Part shown: positions 26,750 to 34,792 of the stretch, one piece after another
Position numbering within the stretch: position 1 is the first letter of the stretch
How the letters are laid out: each line of letters opens with the position of its first letter
Source: Ktedonobacteria bacterium
Lineage (GTDB): Bacteria > Chloroflexota > Ktedonobacteria > Ktedonobacterales > JACDGC01
Direction of reading: 5' to 3'
Length of the DNA stretch: 56,141 nucleotides
Assembly: GCA_027459705.1 (NCBI GenBank)
Contig: DAIDHM010000140.1
Span: forward strand, 1-56,141
Program-made: the position numbers and the translations under genes
Notes under the pieces: generated by a model
The model's database searches: none
What the model saw: only the letters and a program-made list of their open reading frames with translations
What the model was told of the DNA's origin: nothing

Positions 26750-27508
26750 GTGGAGCGGGATCTGATAGCCGCGGATCGGCAGCGCGTACAGGATCTGCGT
26801 GATGAATTAGGCGCTGGCGATACAGTGACGTCGGCTCGCTGGCACGCGCTGAGAGCGGACCAGGCATATTTTGCCGAGCGGCTGGGAGTGTCGCTGGCGG
26901 CGGAACGATTTCGTTTGATCCGCGATGTCGCGGATGATCCTCCCCTGGATGCGCCACGCTGGTGGTTTCACCTGCTAGGGTTGCGCCATGCTGCTGTGCA
27001 CCTCGTCCTCTTCGCACCCCAGGGCTGGCTGATTACCCAGCGCCGTAGCTTTGCGAAAGACAGTTCCCCCGGCGCGATTGATCTGGCGGTGACCGGCCAC
27101 TGTGGAACCCAGGATCCGATTCCGGCGATGTATCGCGAGCTCGCTGAGGAAATTGGCCTGGTCATCCCTTCCGGAGATCAGCCATCAGCATTGCTCGATG
27201 AAGATCTCTTGCCGCTCTTCACCTATGATGCTCTACATCACACTCCAGATAGGGATCTCTTTCTCGATCGTGAACGCTACTGGGTCTTTGGCGCGACCTT
27301 AACGGCGGCCGGCTTTGCCCGGCTGAATTTCAGCGATGGCGAAGTGACGGCGTTGATGCTTCTGGGCGCTCACGATCAGGCGGCATTGACGGAACGTTGC
27401 CACCGTCAGGCGCGTCAGGTGGCTGGTGAAATCGACCTGGCCGCAGGCATCATGCATACCTGGCCACGCTGGCTAGCCTGGCAATCCACGCGCATTACCG
27501 ACCGCTGA
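26750..27508 (+). CDS. Nudix-fold protein with a degenerate Nudix box
   Basis: A protein of 252 residues from the GTG at 26750, nine bases after GAGGAG. The in-frame ATG at 26741 touches that site. An N-terminal helical part (1-80) precedes a Nudix fold. The box reads GHCGTQDPIPAMYRELAEEIGL: the REL.EEIG core is intact, but the upstream Glu is replaced and the loop is one residue short. The arrangement (AVTGH..., RYWVFGATL) is closest to IPP isomerase-type or YfcD-type Nudix proteins. Substrate unknown. It ends 70 bases before queC. Confidence 0.75.
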   Translation: MERDLIAADRQRVQDLRDELGAGDTVTSARWHALRADQAYFAERLGVSLAAERFRLIRDVADDPPLDAPRWWFHLLGLRHAAVHLVLFAPQGWLITQRRSFAKDSSPGAIDLAVTGHCGTQDPIPAMYRELAEEIGLVIPSGDQPSALLDEDLLPLFTYDALHHTPDRDLFLDRERYWVFGATLTAAGFARLNFSDGEVTALMLLGAHDQAALTERCHRQARQVAGEIDLAAGIMHTWPRWLAWQSTRITDR

Positions 27509-27578
27509 CATCTGCCGCGCCACGTGGTACACTAAGCTGTCACGAGTCATATCTTGCCCGACTGTGAGGTTTCCCCCC

Positions 27579-28277
27579 ATGTCTGAACCACGCCGCGCTG
27601 TAGTTCTGCTCTCTGGCGGCCTCGATTCCGCGACCACCGCCGCGATAGCGCTGCACCAGGGCTTCGAGCTGGCGACCCTGGCTTTCGATTACGGACAACG
27701 CCATCGCCGCGAACTGGACGCGAGCGCGGCTGTCTCGCAGGCACTGGGAGGCAGAGATCATCGCGTCGTGCGCTTCGATCTGCGTGCTTTCGGCGGCAGT
27801 GCCCTCACCGATGCCATCGCTGTGCCACATGGGCGCGCCATCACTGAGATGGGCCACGACATTCCAGTCACGTATGTGCCAGGCCGCAATCTGATATTCC
27901 TCAGCTTCGCTACCGCCTACGCGGAGGTCATTGGGGCGGATGATATTTTTCTGGGGATCAATCAGCAGGACTATAGCGGCTATCCTGATTGCCGCCAGGA
28001 ATTTCTGGATGCGTTCATTCAGACCGCCAATCTGGCAACCAAGGCGGGAACCCAGGATGGACGCCGATTGCGGATCCATGCACCGCTCATTCAGATGACG
28101 AAAGCTGATATCATTCGCAAAGGGCTGGAACTGCACGTCCCGTATGCCATGACCTGGAGCTGCTATGAAGGCGGCGAGATTGCCTGTGGCACCTGCGATA
28201 GCTGTCTCTTGCGCCTCAAGGGCTTCGCCGAGGCCGGTATCTCCGATCCTATCCCCTACGCGAACGCGACGCATTGA
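27579..28277 (+). CDS. queC: 7-cyano-7-deazaguanine synthase
   Basis: A protein of 232 residues from the ATG at 27579. The PP-loop SGGLDSATT lies near the N-terminus and the zinc site WSCYEGGEIACGTCDSC near the C-terminus. LGINQQDYSGYPDCRQEFLDAF is the typical QueC block. It converts 7-carboxy-7-deazaguanine to preQ0 with ATP and ammonia, in the queuosine pathway. queE follows 42 bases later. queD and queF are not in the window. Confidence 0.96.
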   Translation: MSEPRRAVVLLSGGLDSATTAAIALHQGFELATLAFDYGQRHRRELDASAAVSQALGGRDHRVVRFDLRAFGGSALTDAIAVPHGRAITEMGHDIPVTYVPGRNLIFLSFATAYAEVIGADDIFLGINQQDYSGYPDCRQEFLDAFIQTANLATKAGTQDGRRLRIHAPLIQMTKADIIRKGLELHVPYAMTWSCYEGGEIACGTCDSCLLRLKGFAEAGISDPIPYANATH

Positions 28278-28319
28278 TTGCACCTGGCGCGACGCGGAAA
28301 GAACTGTAGAGAAAGATCC

Positions 28320-29102
28320 ATGCGGAATGTGACCAGTACCGATGCCAGCGTGTATCAACCGACGCGCAATACACTCCTGCGTGTCAGCGAATGCTTCACC
28401 TCCATCCAGGGTGAGGGGCTGGATATTGGTCGCCCTTTTAGTTTCATCCGTCTCTTTGGGTGTAATTATTACTGTGCCTGGTGCGACACAAAATATGCCG
28501 TTCAACATTGGAGCGATACCTATGTGGAGCGGACTCCTGCTGAATTGGCCGAATGGGCGGCGAGCCAGGGCAATTCAGCCGTCTGCTTGACCGGGGGGGA
28601 ACCACTGGTGGCTCCCCCGACGCTCTTCCTGGACCTCGTGCGGCGACTTAAAGCCAATGGGCACTATCTCGATATCCAAAGCAATGGCACGATCTTTCGG
28701 CCTAACCTCGCCCCGCTGATCGATTCCTGGTCAATCAGTCCCAAACTCGGGAGCAGTGGGATGGTCGAGCGCCCCGCTATCTTGCGGCACTATCTCGACG
28801 CGCGCCGCGAGGGGACGCTCCACGGGCGATTATTACTGAAATTCGTGATCGCCAATCCGCGCGATCTGGAATTGACGCGGGAATTGCTGATGCGTATCCC
28901 AGCGATTGCGGTGGACCGGGTCCCTGTAATCCTTCAGCCGGAAGGACTGGAGCACGCCAGTGTGGAAGACTATGCCGCGGCGTTACGCTGGCTGACCGAG
29001 CAGGTAGCAATGGGCGAGGGTGCCGCCGCGTGGCACGCGTATGATCTGCGCGTCCTGCCGCAGGTGCATCGCATTCTCTGGGGTGGAAAACGTGGCATCT
29101 GA
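28320..29102 (+). CDS. queE: 7-carboxy-7-deazaguanine synthase (radical SAM)
   Basis: A protein of 260 residues. The radical-SAM cysteines are C48, C52 and C55 in CNYYCAWC, preceded by the QueE motif TSIQGEGLDIGRPFSFIRLFG. SGGEP appears as TGGEPL further on. It rearranges 6-carboxytetrahydropterin into 7-carboxy-7-deazaguanine, the substrate of QueC upstream. The start at 28320 is chosen because GAGAAAGA precedes it. The 3' end overlaps the APH-like gene by 11 bases. Confidence 0.94.
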   Translation: MRNVTSTDASVYQPTRNTLLRVSECFTSIQGEGLDIGRPFSFIRLFGCNYYCAWCDTKYAVQHWSDTYVERTPAELAEWAASQGNSAVCLTGGEPLVAPPTLFLDLVRRLKANGHYLDIQSNGTIFRPNLAPLIDSWSISPKLGSSGMVERPAILRHYLDARREGTLHGRLLLKFVIANPRDLELTRELLMRIPAIAVDRVPVILQPEGLEHASVEDYAAALRWLTEQVAMGEGAAAWHAYDLRVLPQVHRILWGGKRGI

Positions 29103-29889
29103 TCAGCCCTGGATACCTCCCGCGTTCTGGAATCTTGTCGCGGGGGCACGCTGGTTGCCCGTCGCGATCGGTATGTCGGGTACAGCGGTCTGGCAAGGGG
29201 CGTTGCCAGCTGGGGAGGCCGTCTATCTCAAACTTGCTGAGGGTGAGCCAATGGCAAGTGAGCTGCGCTCCGAAGTGGAACGACTGCGCTGGCTGGCGGG
29301 GAAGCTCCCCGTGCCGCAGGTGATGGGGTATGTCGAAGATCAAGGCAAACATGCCCTCCTGCTGAGCACTGTTCCTGGGATGATGAGCTGCGCTAAGCAG
29401 GCTCTCCAGCGGCCCGACGCGGTAGTGCGCGCGCTGGCGGCGGGTCTGCACACCATCCACGCCCTTCCCATCGCCACCTGCCCTTTCGATGAGCGCGACG
29501 AGGTCAAACTGGCCCGCGCGCGCGCCTATAGGGCGGCGGGCTGGTGGGATCCCGTTGATCTCGATGCCGATCATCAGGGGCTCTCGTGGGATGAACTCAT
29601 GCAAAACATTGCGGCAACGCGACCGACCACCGCCGATCTGGTCTTCACCCATGGAGACTATTGCTTGCCGAACGTCTTGATCGATGTCACGACGTTCGCC
29701 GTGACAGGCTTCATCGACTGGGGCCGCGCGGGCATTGCCGACCGCGCGCAAGATCTCGCGCTGGCCGCACGGTCCATCGCGTATAACCTGGGTGAGGCAT
29801 GGGTCGCGCCATTCTTTCGGGCCTATGGCCCGTCAGCACCTGCTGAGGCGCGCTTAGCTTTTTATCGATTGCTGGACGAGTTTTTCTAG
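29092..29889 (+). CDS. APH(3')-like aminoglycoside O-phosphotransferase
   Basis: A protein of 265 residues from the GTG at 29092, which overlaps the queE stop region by 11 bases. The kinase motifs are complete: Lys47 in VYLKL, HGDYCLPNVLID (187-198) with catalytic Asp189, and GFIDWGRAGIADRAQDLA with the metal Asp209. The last residues, AFYRLLDEFF, and ATCPFD, LDADHQGL follow the APH(3')-II type remarkably closely. Length matches that family (264). It would phosphorylate kanamycin-like aminoglycosides. Its location inside a queuosine operon is unexpected. Confidence 0.85.
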   Translation: MASDQPWIPPAFWNLVAGARWLPVAIGMSGTAVWQGALPAGEAVYLKLAEGEPMASELRSEVERLRWLAGKLPVPQVMGYVEDQGKHALLLSTVPGMMSCAKQALQRPDAVVRALAAGLHTIHALPIATCPFDERDEVKLARARAYRAAGWWDPVDLDADHQGLSWDELMQNIAATRPTTADLVFTHGDYCLPNVLIDVTTFAVTGFIDWGRAGIADRAQDLALAARSIAYNLGEAWVAPFFRAYGPSAPAEARLAFYRLLDEFF

Positions 29890-29957
29890 GTGACCTGATA
29901 ACTTCCGCTCGAGTCACGGCACGAAAGAATGTTCTTCTGTAGACGACATCCTACGAA

Positions 29958-29986
29958 TTGACAGGCCACGACACGGCATGTAGAAT
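29958..29986 (+). promoter_or_regulatory. Consensus-like sigma70 promoter
   Basis: TTGACA (29958-29963), a 17-base spacer and TAGAAT (29981-29986). Transcription would begin about 50 bases before the gene at 30044. Confidence 0.75.
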
Positions 29987-30043
29987 TGTGGGGATGTAAT
30001 AGAACAAAATTACTATAAATTGCGCAACGAGAGGAGTACCACG

Positions 30044-30829
30044 ATGTCGATGGCAACCGTGAACAAAGAATACCCCCCCTCCTGGGTGAACGACAACGAG
30101 TTTAAACCCGCGGATCAGCTCATCAAGCTGCGTGGTCACAACTATCTGCCAGTCCACGCGCGTCTGCGCTGGTTCTTGCGAGATCAACGCGAGATGATCG
30201 CTTCGGGGGCCGCGCGCCAGCCGTACCAGATTGAGATCGTCGGTCATATGATCGACCGTGAACAAGGTTGGTCGCGCCACCATGTACGCGTCACCGATGT
30301 ACTGGGCAACATGGTGGAGAGCACAGGCAGTGAGAGTCGCAGTGATTTCATTGATTATGATGAGAAATCCTATACGAAGGCGCTAGGACGCTCTTTAGCG
30401 TTGCTCGGCTACGCGACGGGTGATGCGCTTGATTTCGATGAAGGGCCACGTGTCGTTGATGCGCCTCTGGATCAGCGGCCCAGCATGGCCGCCAACAGTG
30501 CGCCGCGCCCCGTTGCGCCGTCTGCTCGTTCGGCGCCTATGCCTGCGCCTCCTCGCCCGGCGCCCGTGGCACCCGCGACGGAGCCGCAACCCGCCATGTC
30601 GATCGCCGAGCAACCGGCACCAGAATACACCAATATCGCACCTTCCCAGCCAATCGTGAATACGGGTAGCGAGACGCTTGCCAATGAGCGACAGGTCGCC
30701 AGCATTCGAAAGCTCTGTGCGGCGTTACACCGCACAGAACCTGATTTCGCGCTCCTGACGTTTAGCGATGCCCGTACGATGCTCTCAGAATTGAGTCGCG
30801 CCTACAGCGAAGCACGGCGCGCGGGTTAA
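30044..30829 (+). CDS. Unrecognised protein, possible Rad52/ERF-like single-strand annealing protein
   Basis: A protein of 261 residues from the ATG at 30044 with GAGGAG nine bases upstream. Residues 1-130 form a compact domain: LIKLRGHNYLPVHARLRWFLRD, a beta-rich stretch, then DEKSYTKALGRSLALLGYATG. The last pattern resembles the end of the Rad52/ERF/Sak-type annealing core. A Pro/Ala-rich linker (about 140-205) leads to a C-terminal helical tail ANERQVASIRKLCAAL..., like the tails of phage annealing proteins. No phage genes surround it. It has a strong promoter of its own. I treat the annealing role as a hypothesis. Confidence 0.5.
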   Translation: MSMATVNKEYPPSWVNDNEFKPADQLIKLRGHNYLPVHARLRWFLRDQREMIASGAARQPYQIEIVGHMIDREQGWSRHHVRVTDVLGNMVESTGSESRSDFIDYDEKSYTKALGRSLALLGYATGDALDFDEGPRVVDAPLDQRPSMAANSAPRPVAPSARSAPMPAPPRPAPVAPATEPQPAMSIAEQPAPEYTNIAPSQPIVNTGSETLANERQVASIRKLCAALHRTEPDFALLTFSDARTMLSELSRAYSEARRAG

Positions 30830-30901
30830 CGGCCAAACCATACCAGGCGCCAGCGGATCTCTCCGACCGTTGGCGCATTCTCTCCTCAGGAGGTGTTCAT
30901 T

Positions 30902-31087
30902 ATGGAAGATCAAGCAGATCTTGAACGCGCCGTCGCTGCTGCCTGGTTTGCGCTGATTGCCGCTGAACGCGCTGGTGCCGAGACCGCCGTCTGTGATGCC
31001 TGTTGCCGTGAGTACCTCGCCGCGGTCGAAGCCCTCAATGCCTACTGTGCGCGCCAGACAACGGCGGCCATGCCGCGCGGCGCATGA
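30902..31087 (+). CDS. Small hypothetical helical protein
   Basis: A protein of 61 residues with an ideal start: AGGAGG eight bases before the ATG. It is Ala-rich and helical, with a CDACC cysteine cluster near the middle and another Cys near the end. I recognise no family. It starts 72 bases after the possible annealing protein and could share its transcript. Confidence 0.55.
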   Translation: MEDQADLERAVAAAWFALIAAERAGAETAVCDACCREYLAAVEALNAYCARQTTAAMPRGA

Positions 31088-31207
31088 GTTCCACCTGACA
31101 GAGGCGCAGACAGAACCGACGCCTGGTGTATTGCAGGCAGACCCCACTCCGTCTGAATACATTATGTGTACCAATACACGCCACCATGGCATGGTGAATG
31201 GCGCATT

Positions 31208-31972
31208 TTACGGCGCGCGTCGCCTGAATCGATGATTGTAAGGGGCAGGACCACGGTCTGGCAATTCTTCCCATCCTTGTTGGTAAAGCCATAGCCGCAA
31301 TTGTTCCAGGGTTGGTGATTGCTGCGGAGCCATGCCGCCTGAATACCCAACCTGAAAATTCTCGCGGAGACCAACGCGTTGTTTATGAATTGATTGATTC
31401 GTCCCTTCCAACACCGCTTCCCAGTAAGCAGACTCCCACTGTTTACCCTCGACAAAAACGATCATGCAGATATCGTATCGTTGCTGTTGTTGCGCGTGCA
31501 TTGGTGGCGGTGATAAAGGAGGCTGAGTGCCAGCAGGCGCTGAGTGAGGTAATGGCGTGGGAGCAGCCATCACTTGTGGTGGAATAGCACGGATAGCTTG
31601 CACAATCGTATACGCAGCGGGCAGCGCCTCCATCCCAACTACCGGAAACATCTGATAATTGGCGATGAATCCCTGGATCTCCGTTGGTCGGTGAATGACG
31701 CCGATGATACGCTTCCGCTGCACCAGTGCCATAGAAATTTCTTCCTGGACCCACGGCGACGCCATCGAGTCGGGGGAGATGATCAGAAGGAAGATTTCAC
31801 GTTGCCGCAGTTCAGTTTCAATTTCCTTCACCCATTGCGCCCCGATATAGAGTCCTTGACGGTCATACCAGACATTCATTCCTTGCCTGGTTAGCTCGGA
31901 CGCAAAGGCATCACACCACGTATTATCGCAATGACTGTGGCTCATGAAGACGCGATAACTCACTGCTTGCAT
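31208..31972 (-). CDS. TIR-domain protein with a small C-terminal domain
   Basis: A protein of 254 residues from the ATG at 31972, with GGAGGAG eight bases upstream. Residues 4-130 are a bacterial TIR domain: YRVFMSHSHCDNTWCDAFASEL, VWYDRQGL, LLIISPDSMASPWVQEE, the Glu77/78 being the probable NADase residue. A Pro/Gln-rich linker follows. The C-terminal part (about 165-254) ends LEQLRLWLYQQGWEELP...HRFRRR, which resembles DUF4177-like small domains. TIR enzymes consume NAD+ or make signalling cyclic ADP-ribose, often in anti-phage defence. No defence partner is adjacent. Confidence 0.82.
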   Translation of the reverse strand: MQAVSYRVFMSHSHCDNTWCDAFASELTRQGMNVWYDRQGLYIGAQWVKEIETELRQREIFLLIISPDSMASPWVQEEISMALVQRKRIIGVIHRPTEIQGFIANYQMFPVVGMEALPAAYTIVQAIRAIPPQVMAAPTPLPHSAPAGTQPPLSPPPMHAQQQQRYDICMIVFVEGKQWESAYWEAVLEGTNQSIHKQRVGLRENFQVGYSGGMAPQQSPTLEQLRLWLYQQGWEELPDRGPAPYNHRFRRRAP

Positions 31973-32012
31973 CCATACTCCTCCTCTATGCAGAACCATA
32001 CTGAACACTTAT

Positions 32013-32022
32013 GTTATAACAC
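32013..32022 (-). promoter_or_regulatory. Extended -10 element and palindrome before the TIR gene
   Basis: TGTTATAACA is a perfect 10-base palindrome. Read on the minus strand it supplies TG-T-TATAAC, an extended -10 box about 40 bases before the TIR start. No good -35. Confidence 0.4.
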
Positions 32023-32124
32023 ACCTCTTTTGGTTGCTCGCGGCGGATCATAGTGGGATAGAAGGCGGTGCGGAGAACCTTCAGCATTTTTGACAATATT
32101 GGCAGTACAGGATCGGCTTTCGCC

Positions 32125-32164
32125 TTGACATGCGAGCGATTCGATGTTAAAATAACACTGTTAT
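32125..32164 (+). promoter_or_regulatory. TetR gene promoter with overlapping operator
   Basis: TTGACA (32125-32130), a 17-base spacer and TAAAAT (32148-32153), with a TG before the box. A perfect palindrome ATAACA-C-TGTTAT (32152-32164) overlaps the end of the -10 box and the start site. A closely related site precedes the CrtI-like gene, so autoregulation by the TetR protein is likely. Confidence 0.6.
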
Positions 32165-32183
32165 CTTTAGTAGAGGAGTAAAT

Positions 32184-32831
32184 ATGAATGCCGCCAGTAA
32201 GCCAACTCGCGTTCAGCGCCTCAGCCAGGCTAGCCGACAACGGCGTGAGAGCGAAAAGCAAGAATTGCGGCACGCCATCCTCCAGGCTGCCAGCGATCTT
32301 TTTGTGGAACGCGGCTATGAGGGTTTCTCACTACGACAAGTAGCGGAACGGATCGGCTATTCACCGACGACGATCTATTTATATTTCGCCGACAAAGATT
32401 CGCTGATCTTCGCATTGCTGGACGATGCCTTCGATCAATTTGGCACCGCGCTCCGTCAGGCGACGGACCCCATCACCGACCCGCTGGCGAAATTGGAGGC
32501 GCTGGGTCGGGCCTACGTCCGGTTCGGGCTGACCCATCCTCTGCATTACCAGGTGATGTTCGTGATGCGCGGTGATTTTCTGCAGCAGGCGCGTGCCGCA
32601 GAGACAGAGCCACGCATCGCGAGCTTCCGCGTGCTGCGCGATACGGTGGCGTATGCGATCGCATCGGGATCACTGCGACCTGGTGATGTTGATGCGATCA
32701 GCTTGCTGCTCTGGGCAATCATGCATGGCATCGTCAGTCTGGCGATCAGTATGCCACTGATAGTCACCCCAGAACGCGTCGCAGAAGTAGAGCAGGATGC
32801 GCTGATGCTGATCTGGCGAGGTCTGACGTAA
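32184..32831 (+). CDS. TetR-family transcriptional regulator
   Basis: A protein of 215 residues. The N-terminal HTH is typical: ILQAASDLFVERGYEGFSLRQVAERIGYSPTTIYLYFADKDSLI (about 32-75). The C-terminal half is the usual helical ligand-binding domain of the WHG/TetR_C_33 kind. The start ATG has AGAGGAG eight bases upstream. Its promoter carries a palindromic operator. The CrtI-like oxidoreductase gene 125 bases downstream has the same core sequence before it and is the most likely target. Confidence 0.9.
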   Translation: MNAASKPTRVQRLSQASRQRRESEKQELRHAILQAASDLFVERGYEGFSLRQVAERIGYSPTTIYLYFADKDSLIFALLDDAFDQFGTALRQATDPITDPLAKLEALGRAYVRFGLTHPLHYQVMFVMRGDFLQQARAAETEPRIASFRVLRDTVAYAIASGSLRPGDVDAISLLLWAIMHGIVSLAISMPLIVTPERVAEVEQDALMLIWRGLT

Positions 32832-32846
32832 CCCACCGCGCGAGCG

Positions 32847-32863
32847 AAAGCCACCGAGGCTTT
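32847..32863 (+). terminator. Weak terminator-like hairpin after the TetR gene
   Basis: AAAGCC and GGCTTT (6 bp) with a five-base loop, followed by a short T-containing stretch. Confidence 0.3.
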
Positions 32864-32923
32864 ATAGGTTTGCAAGTTAACAGGGCGTAGAAACCATCAA
32901 CTGCGTGACTTTTTCATCAATAC

Positions 32924-32936
32924 TTAACAGTGTTCA
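32924..32936 (+). promoter_or_regulatory. TetR operator-like site before the CrtI-like gene
   Basis: TTAACAGTGTTCA shares the ten-base core TAACAGTGTT with the reverse complement of the palindrome at 32152-32164. It sits 20 bases before the ATG. Confidence 0.5.
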
Positions 32937-32956
32937 GTGAAAGATTGGAGTAAAGT

Positions 32957-34573
32957 ATGGAGACCTACGACGCGATTGTCATCGGATCAGGCATGGGGGG
33001 ATTAACCACCGCCAGCCTGCTGGCGCAAGTGCAAGGGAAACGTGTGCTGGTCCTGGAGCGACATTTCACTTTCGGTGGCTTCACACATGTTTTCTCGCGT
33101 AAAGGCTTCACCTGGGATGTGGGTATCCATTACGTGGGCAATATGGGGGCTGGACGGTCCAGTCGGCAGATGATGGATCTGGTGACCGGCCATGGGGTAG
33201 ATTGGCAACCCTTACCAGACCGCTTCGACCGGTTCATCTATCCCGAGATGACCTTTGAAGTGCCCTCAGATGTCAACCAATATATGGCAGAACTGACCGA
33301 GCGTTTTCCTGCGGAACGCGCGGGGATCGCCCGCTACTTCCGAGATATACGGCGAATCGCTCGCTGGTTGGGAATGGAGGTGTGGAGTTGGGGTGCGCCA
33401 GGGTATATACGTGTGCCACTGCGGCTGGCGACCATCAACATGCGCACGCTGGGCGCGCTGACGACACAGGCCTATCTGGACCAGACTTTCCATGATGCAC
33501 GATTAAAGGCGCTTCTGACTTCCCAATGGGGCGACTATGGACTCACGCCGTCTGCCAGTGCGTTTGGCTACCACGCGATGGTGGTGGCGAGCTATTTCCA
33601 TGGGGCATGGTACCCCGTTGGCGGTGGCGAAGCTCTGGCAGCGGCGATTGTACCAATCATCACACGTGCGGGTGGGGCGTGCCTGGTTGACCATACCGTG
33701 ACGGAAATCCTTGTCGAGGATGGACGGGCGGTCGGGGTCCGTGCGGAACAACATCAGGGCAAGAAAGTTATCCCACATGAATTTCGCGCGCCTCTCGTCA
33801 TCTCAGATGCTGGAGCAGCGATCACTTATGGTTCATTGCTACCCGCGCACCATCGTGGGACTTTAGCTGCGCGAGCCCAGGCAGAAGAAGCACCCTGGTC
33901 CATGGTTTCGCTCTATCTCGGTCTACGTGAATCCCCGGCTACGCTGGGTAGCAATGGCGCGAATCTTTGGATATTTCCCGGGTACGATCATGACGCGCTC
34001 GTAGATACAGTGGAGAAGTCAACGTTATACGTCTCCTTCCCGTCGCTCAAAGACCCCAGGGCCACGGCGCATACGATGGAGGTCCTGATGCCTGTACGCT
34101 ATGCGGACTTCGCCAAATGGCGCGCGACGACCTGGAAGCGACGCGGCGCGGAGTATGAGGCGTACAAAGCGGAATTGGCGGAGGGCATGATCTCACGCGT
34201 GGAAGCGATCTTGCCAGGCTTACGCAATCTCATCGTGTATCAAGAAGTGGCGACCCCCTTGACCGTTGAAGAATTTACCGGGAACGCGGGAGGAGCTATC
34301 TATGGGATGCCCGTCTCACCCCATCGTCTGCGAGCCCATATCGGGGCGGCGAACACCCCGGTCAAAGGATTACTACTGACTGGAGCGGATGCCTGTATGC
34401 TGGGTATCGAGGGAGCGATGATGGGCGGCGTCTTCGCGGCGGCCGCCACAATGGGGCCACAAGGTCTGACTCGCCTGACCCGTATGGCGGCAGATGCCGC
34501 CGTGCAACCTGCCAGGCCGATCGACAAAAATCCAGTCGATACCACAATTCCGGTCGGAGTGACGAATAGCTAA
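32957..34573 (+). CDS. CrtI/RetSat-like FAD-dependent oxidoreductase
   Basis: A protein of 538 residues. The N-terminal dinucleotide motif is IVIGSGMGGLTTASLLA (7-23), followed by VLERHFTFGGFTHVFSRKGFTWDVGIHYVG. The C-terminal flavin motif appears as GLLLTGADACMLGIEGAMMGG. The HYVG segment and length are closer to the retinol saturase/13,14-reductase branch than to phytoene desaturase proper. It reduces or desaturates an isoprenoid or similar lipid. The substrate is unknown. Expression is probably under the upstream TetR protein. Confidence 0.85.
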   Translation: METYDAIVIGSGMGGLTTASLLAQVQGKRVLVLERHFTFGGFTHVFSRKGFTWDVGIHYVGNMGAGRSSRQMMDLVTGHGVDWQPLPDRFDRFIYPEMTFEVPSDVNQYMAELTERFPAERAGIARYFRDIRRIARWLGMEVWSWGAPGYIRVPLRLATINMRTLGALTTQAYLDQTFHDARLKALLTSQWGDYGLTPSASAFGYHAMVVASYFHGAWYPVGGGEALAAAIVPIITRAGGACLVDHTVTEILVEDGRAVGVRAEQHQGKKVIPHEFRAPLVISDAGAAITYGSLLPAHHRGTLAARAQAEEAPWSMVSLYLGLRESPATLGSNGANLWIFPGYDHDALVDTVEKSTLYVSFPSLKDPRATAHTMEVLMPVRYADFAKWRATTWKRRGAEYEAYKAELAEGMISRVEAILPGLRNLIVYQEVATPLTVEEFTGNAGGAIYGMPVSPHRLRAHIGAANTPVKGLLLTGADACMLGIEGAMMGGVFAAAATMGPQGLTRLTRMAADAAVQPARPIDKNPVDTTIPVGVTNS

Positions 34574-34639
34574 TTGCCTCTTCTCGTCGTCCCAACCAGA
34601 TCCGGCCAGAGAATCTGTCAGCGCGAAATCATGCAAGAA

Positions 34640-34693
34640 CACCAGGCGTCCTGGGGAAGACTCCGCTTTTGATCTGCCCCAGGACGCCTGGTG
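34640..34693. terminator. Perfect 17-bp hairpin between convergent genes
   Basis: Arms 34640-34656 and 34677-34693 pair perfectly with a 20-base loop. No U run on either side. It probably separates the CrtI-like and Ddn-like transcripts. Confidence 0.6.
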
Positions 34694-34792
34694 GGTATAC
34701 GTACCTGGTTGGGTTCTGCTATACCGCAGAACAGATGTATGCTTCGCTCAAGCGGAAATTGCAGGCTCACTTCGCTGTGTTGGACGTGATGG

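Noticed and set aside
27540-28508. 322-codon minus-strand open frame
   Set aside because: Antisense of queC and the start of queE, both certain.
28777-29751. 324-codon minus-strand open frame
   Set aside because: Antisense of queE and the APH-like gene; Arg/Pro-rich shadow.
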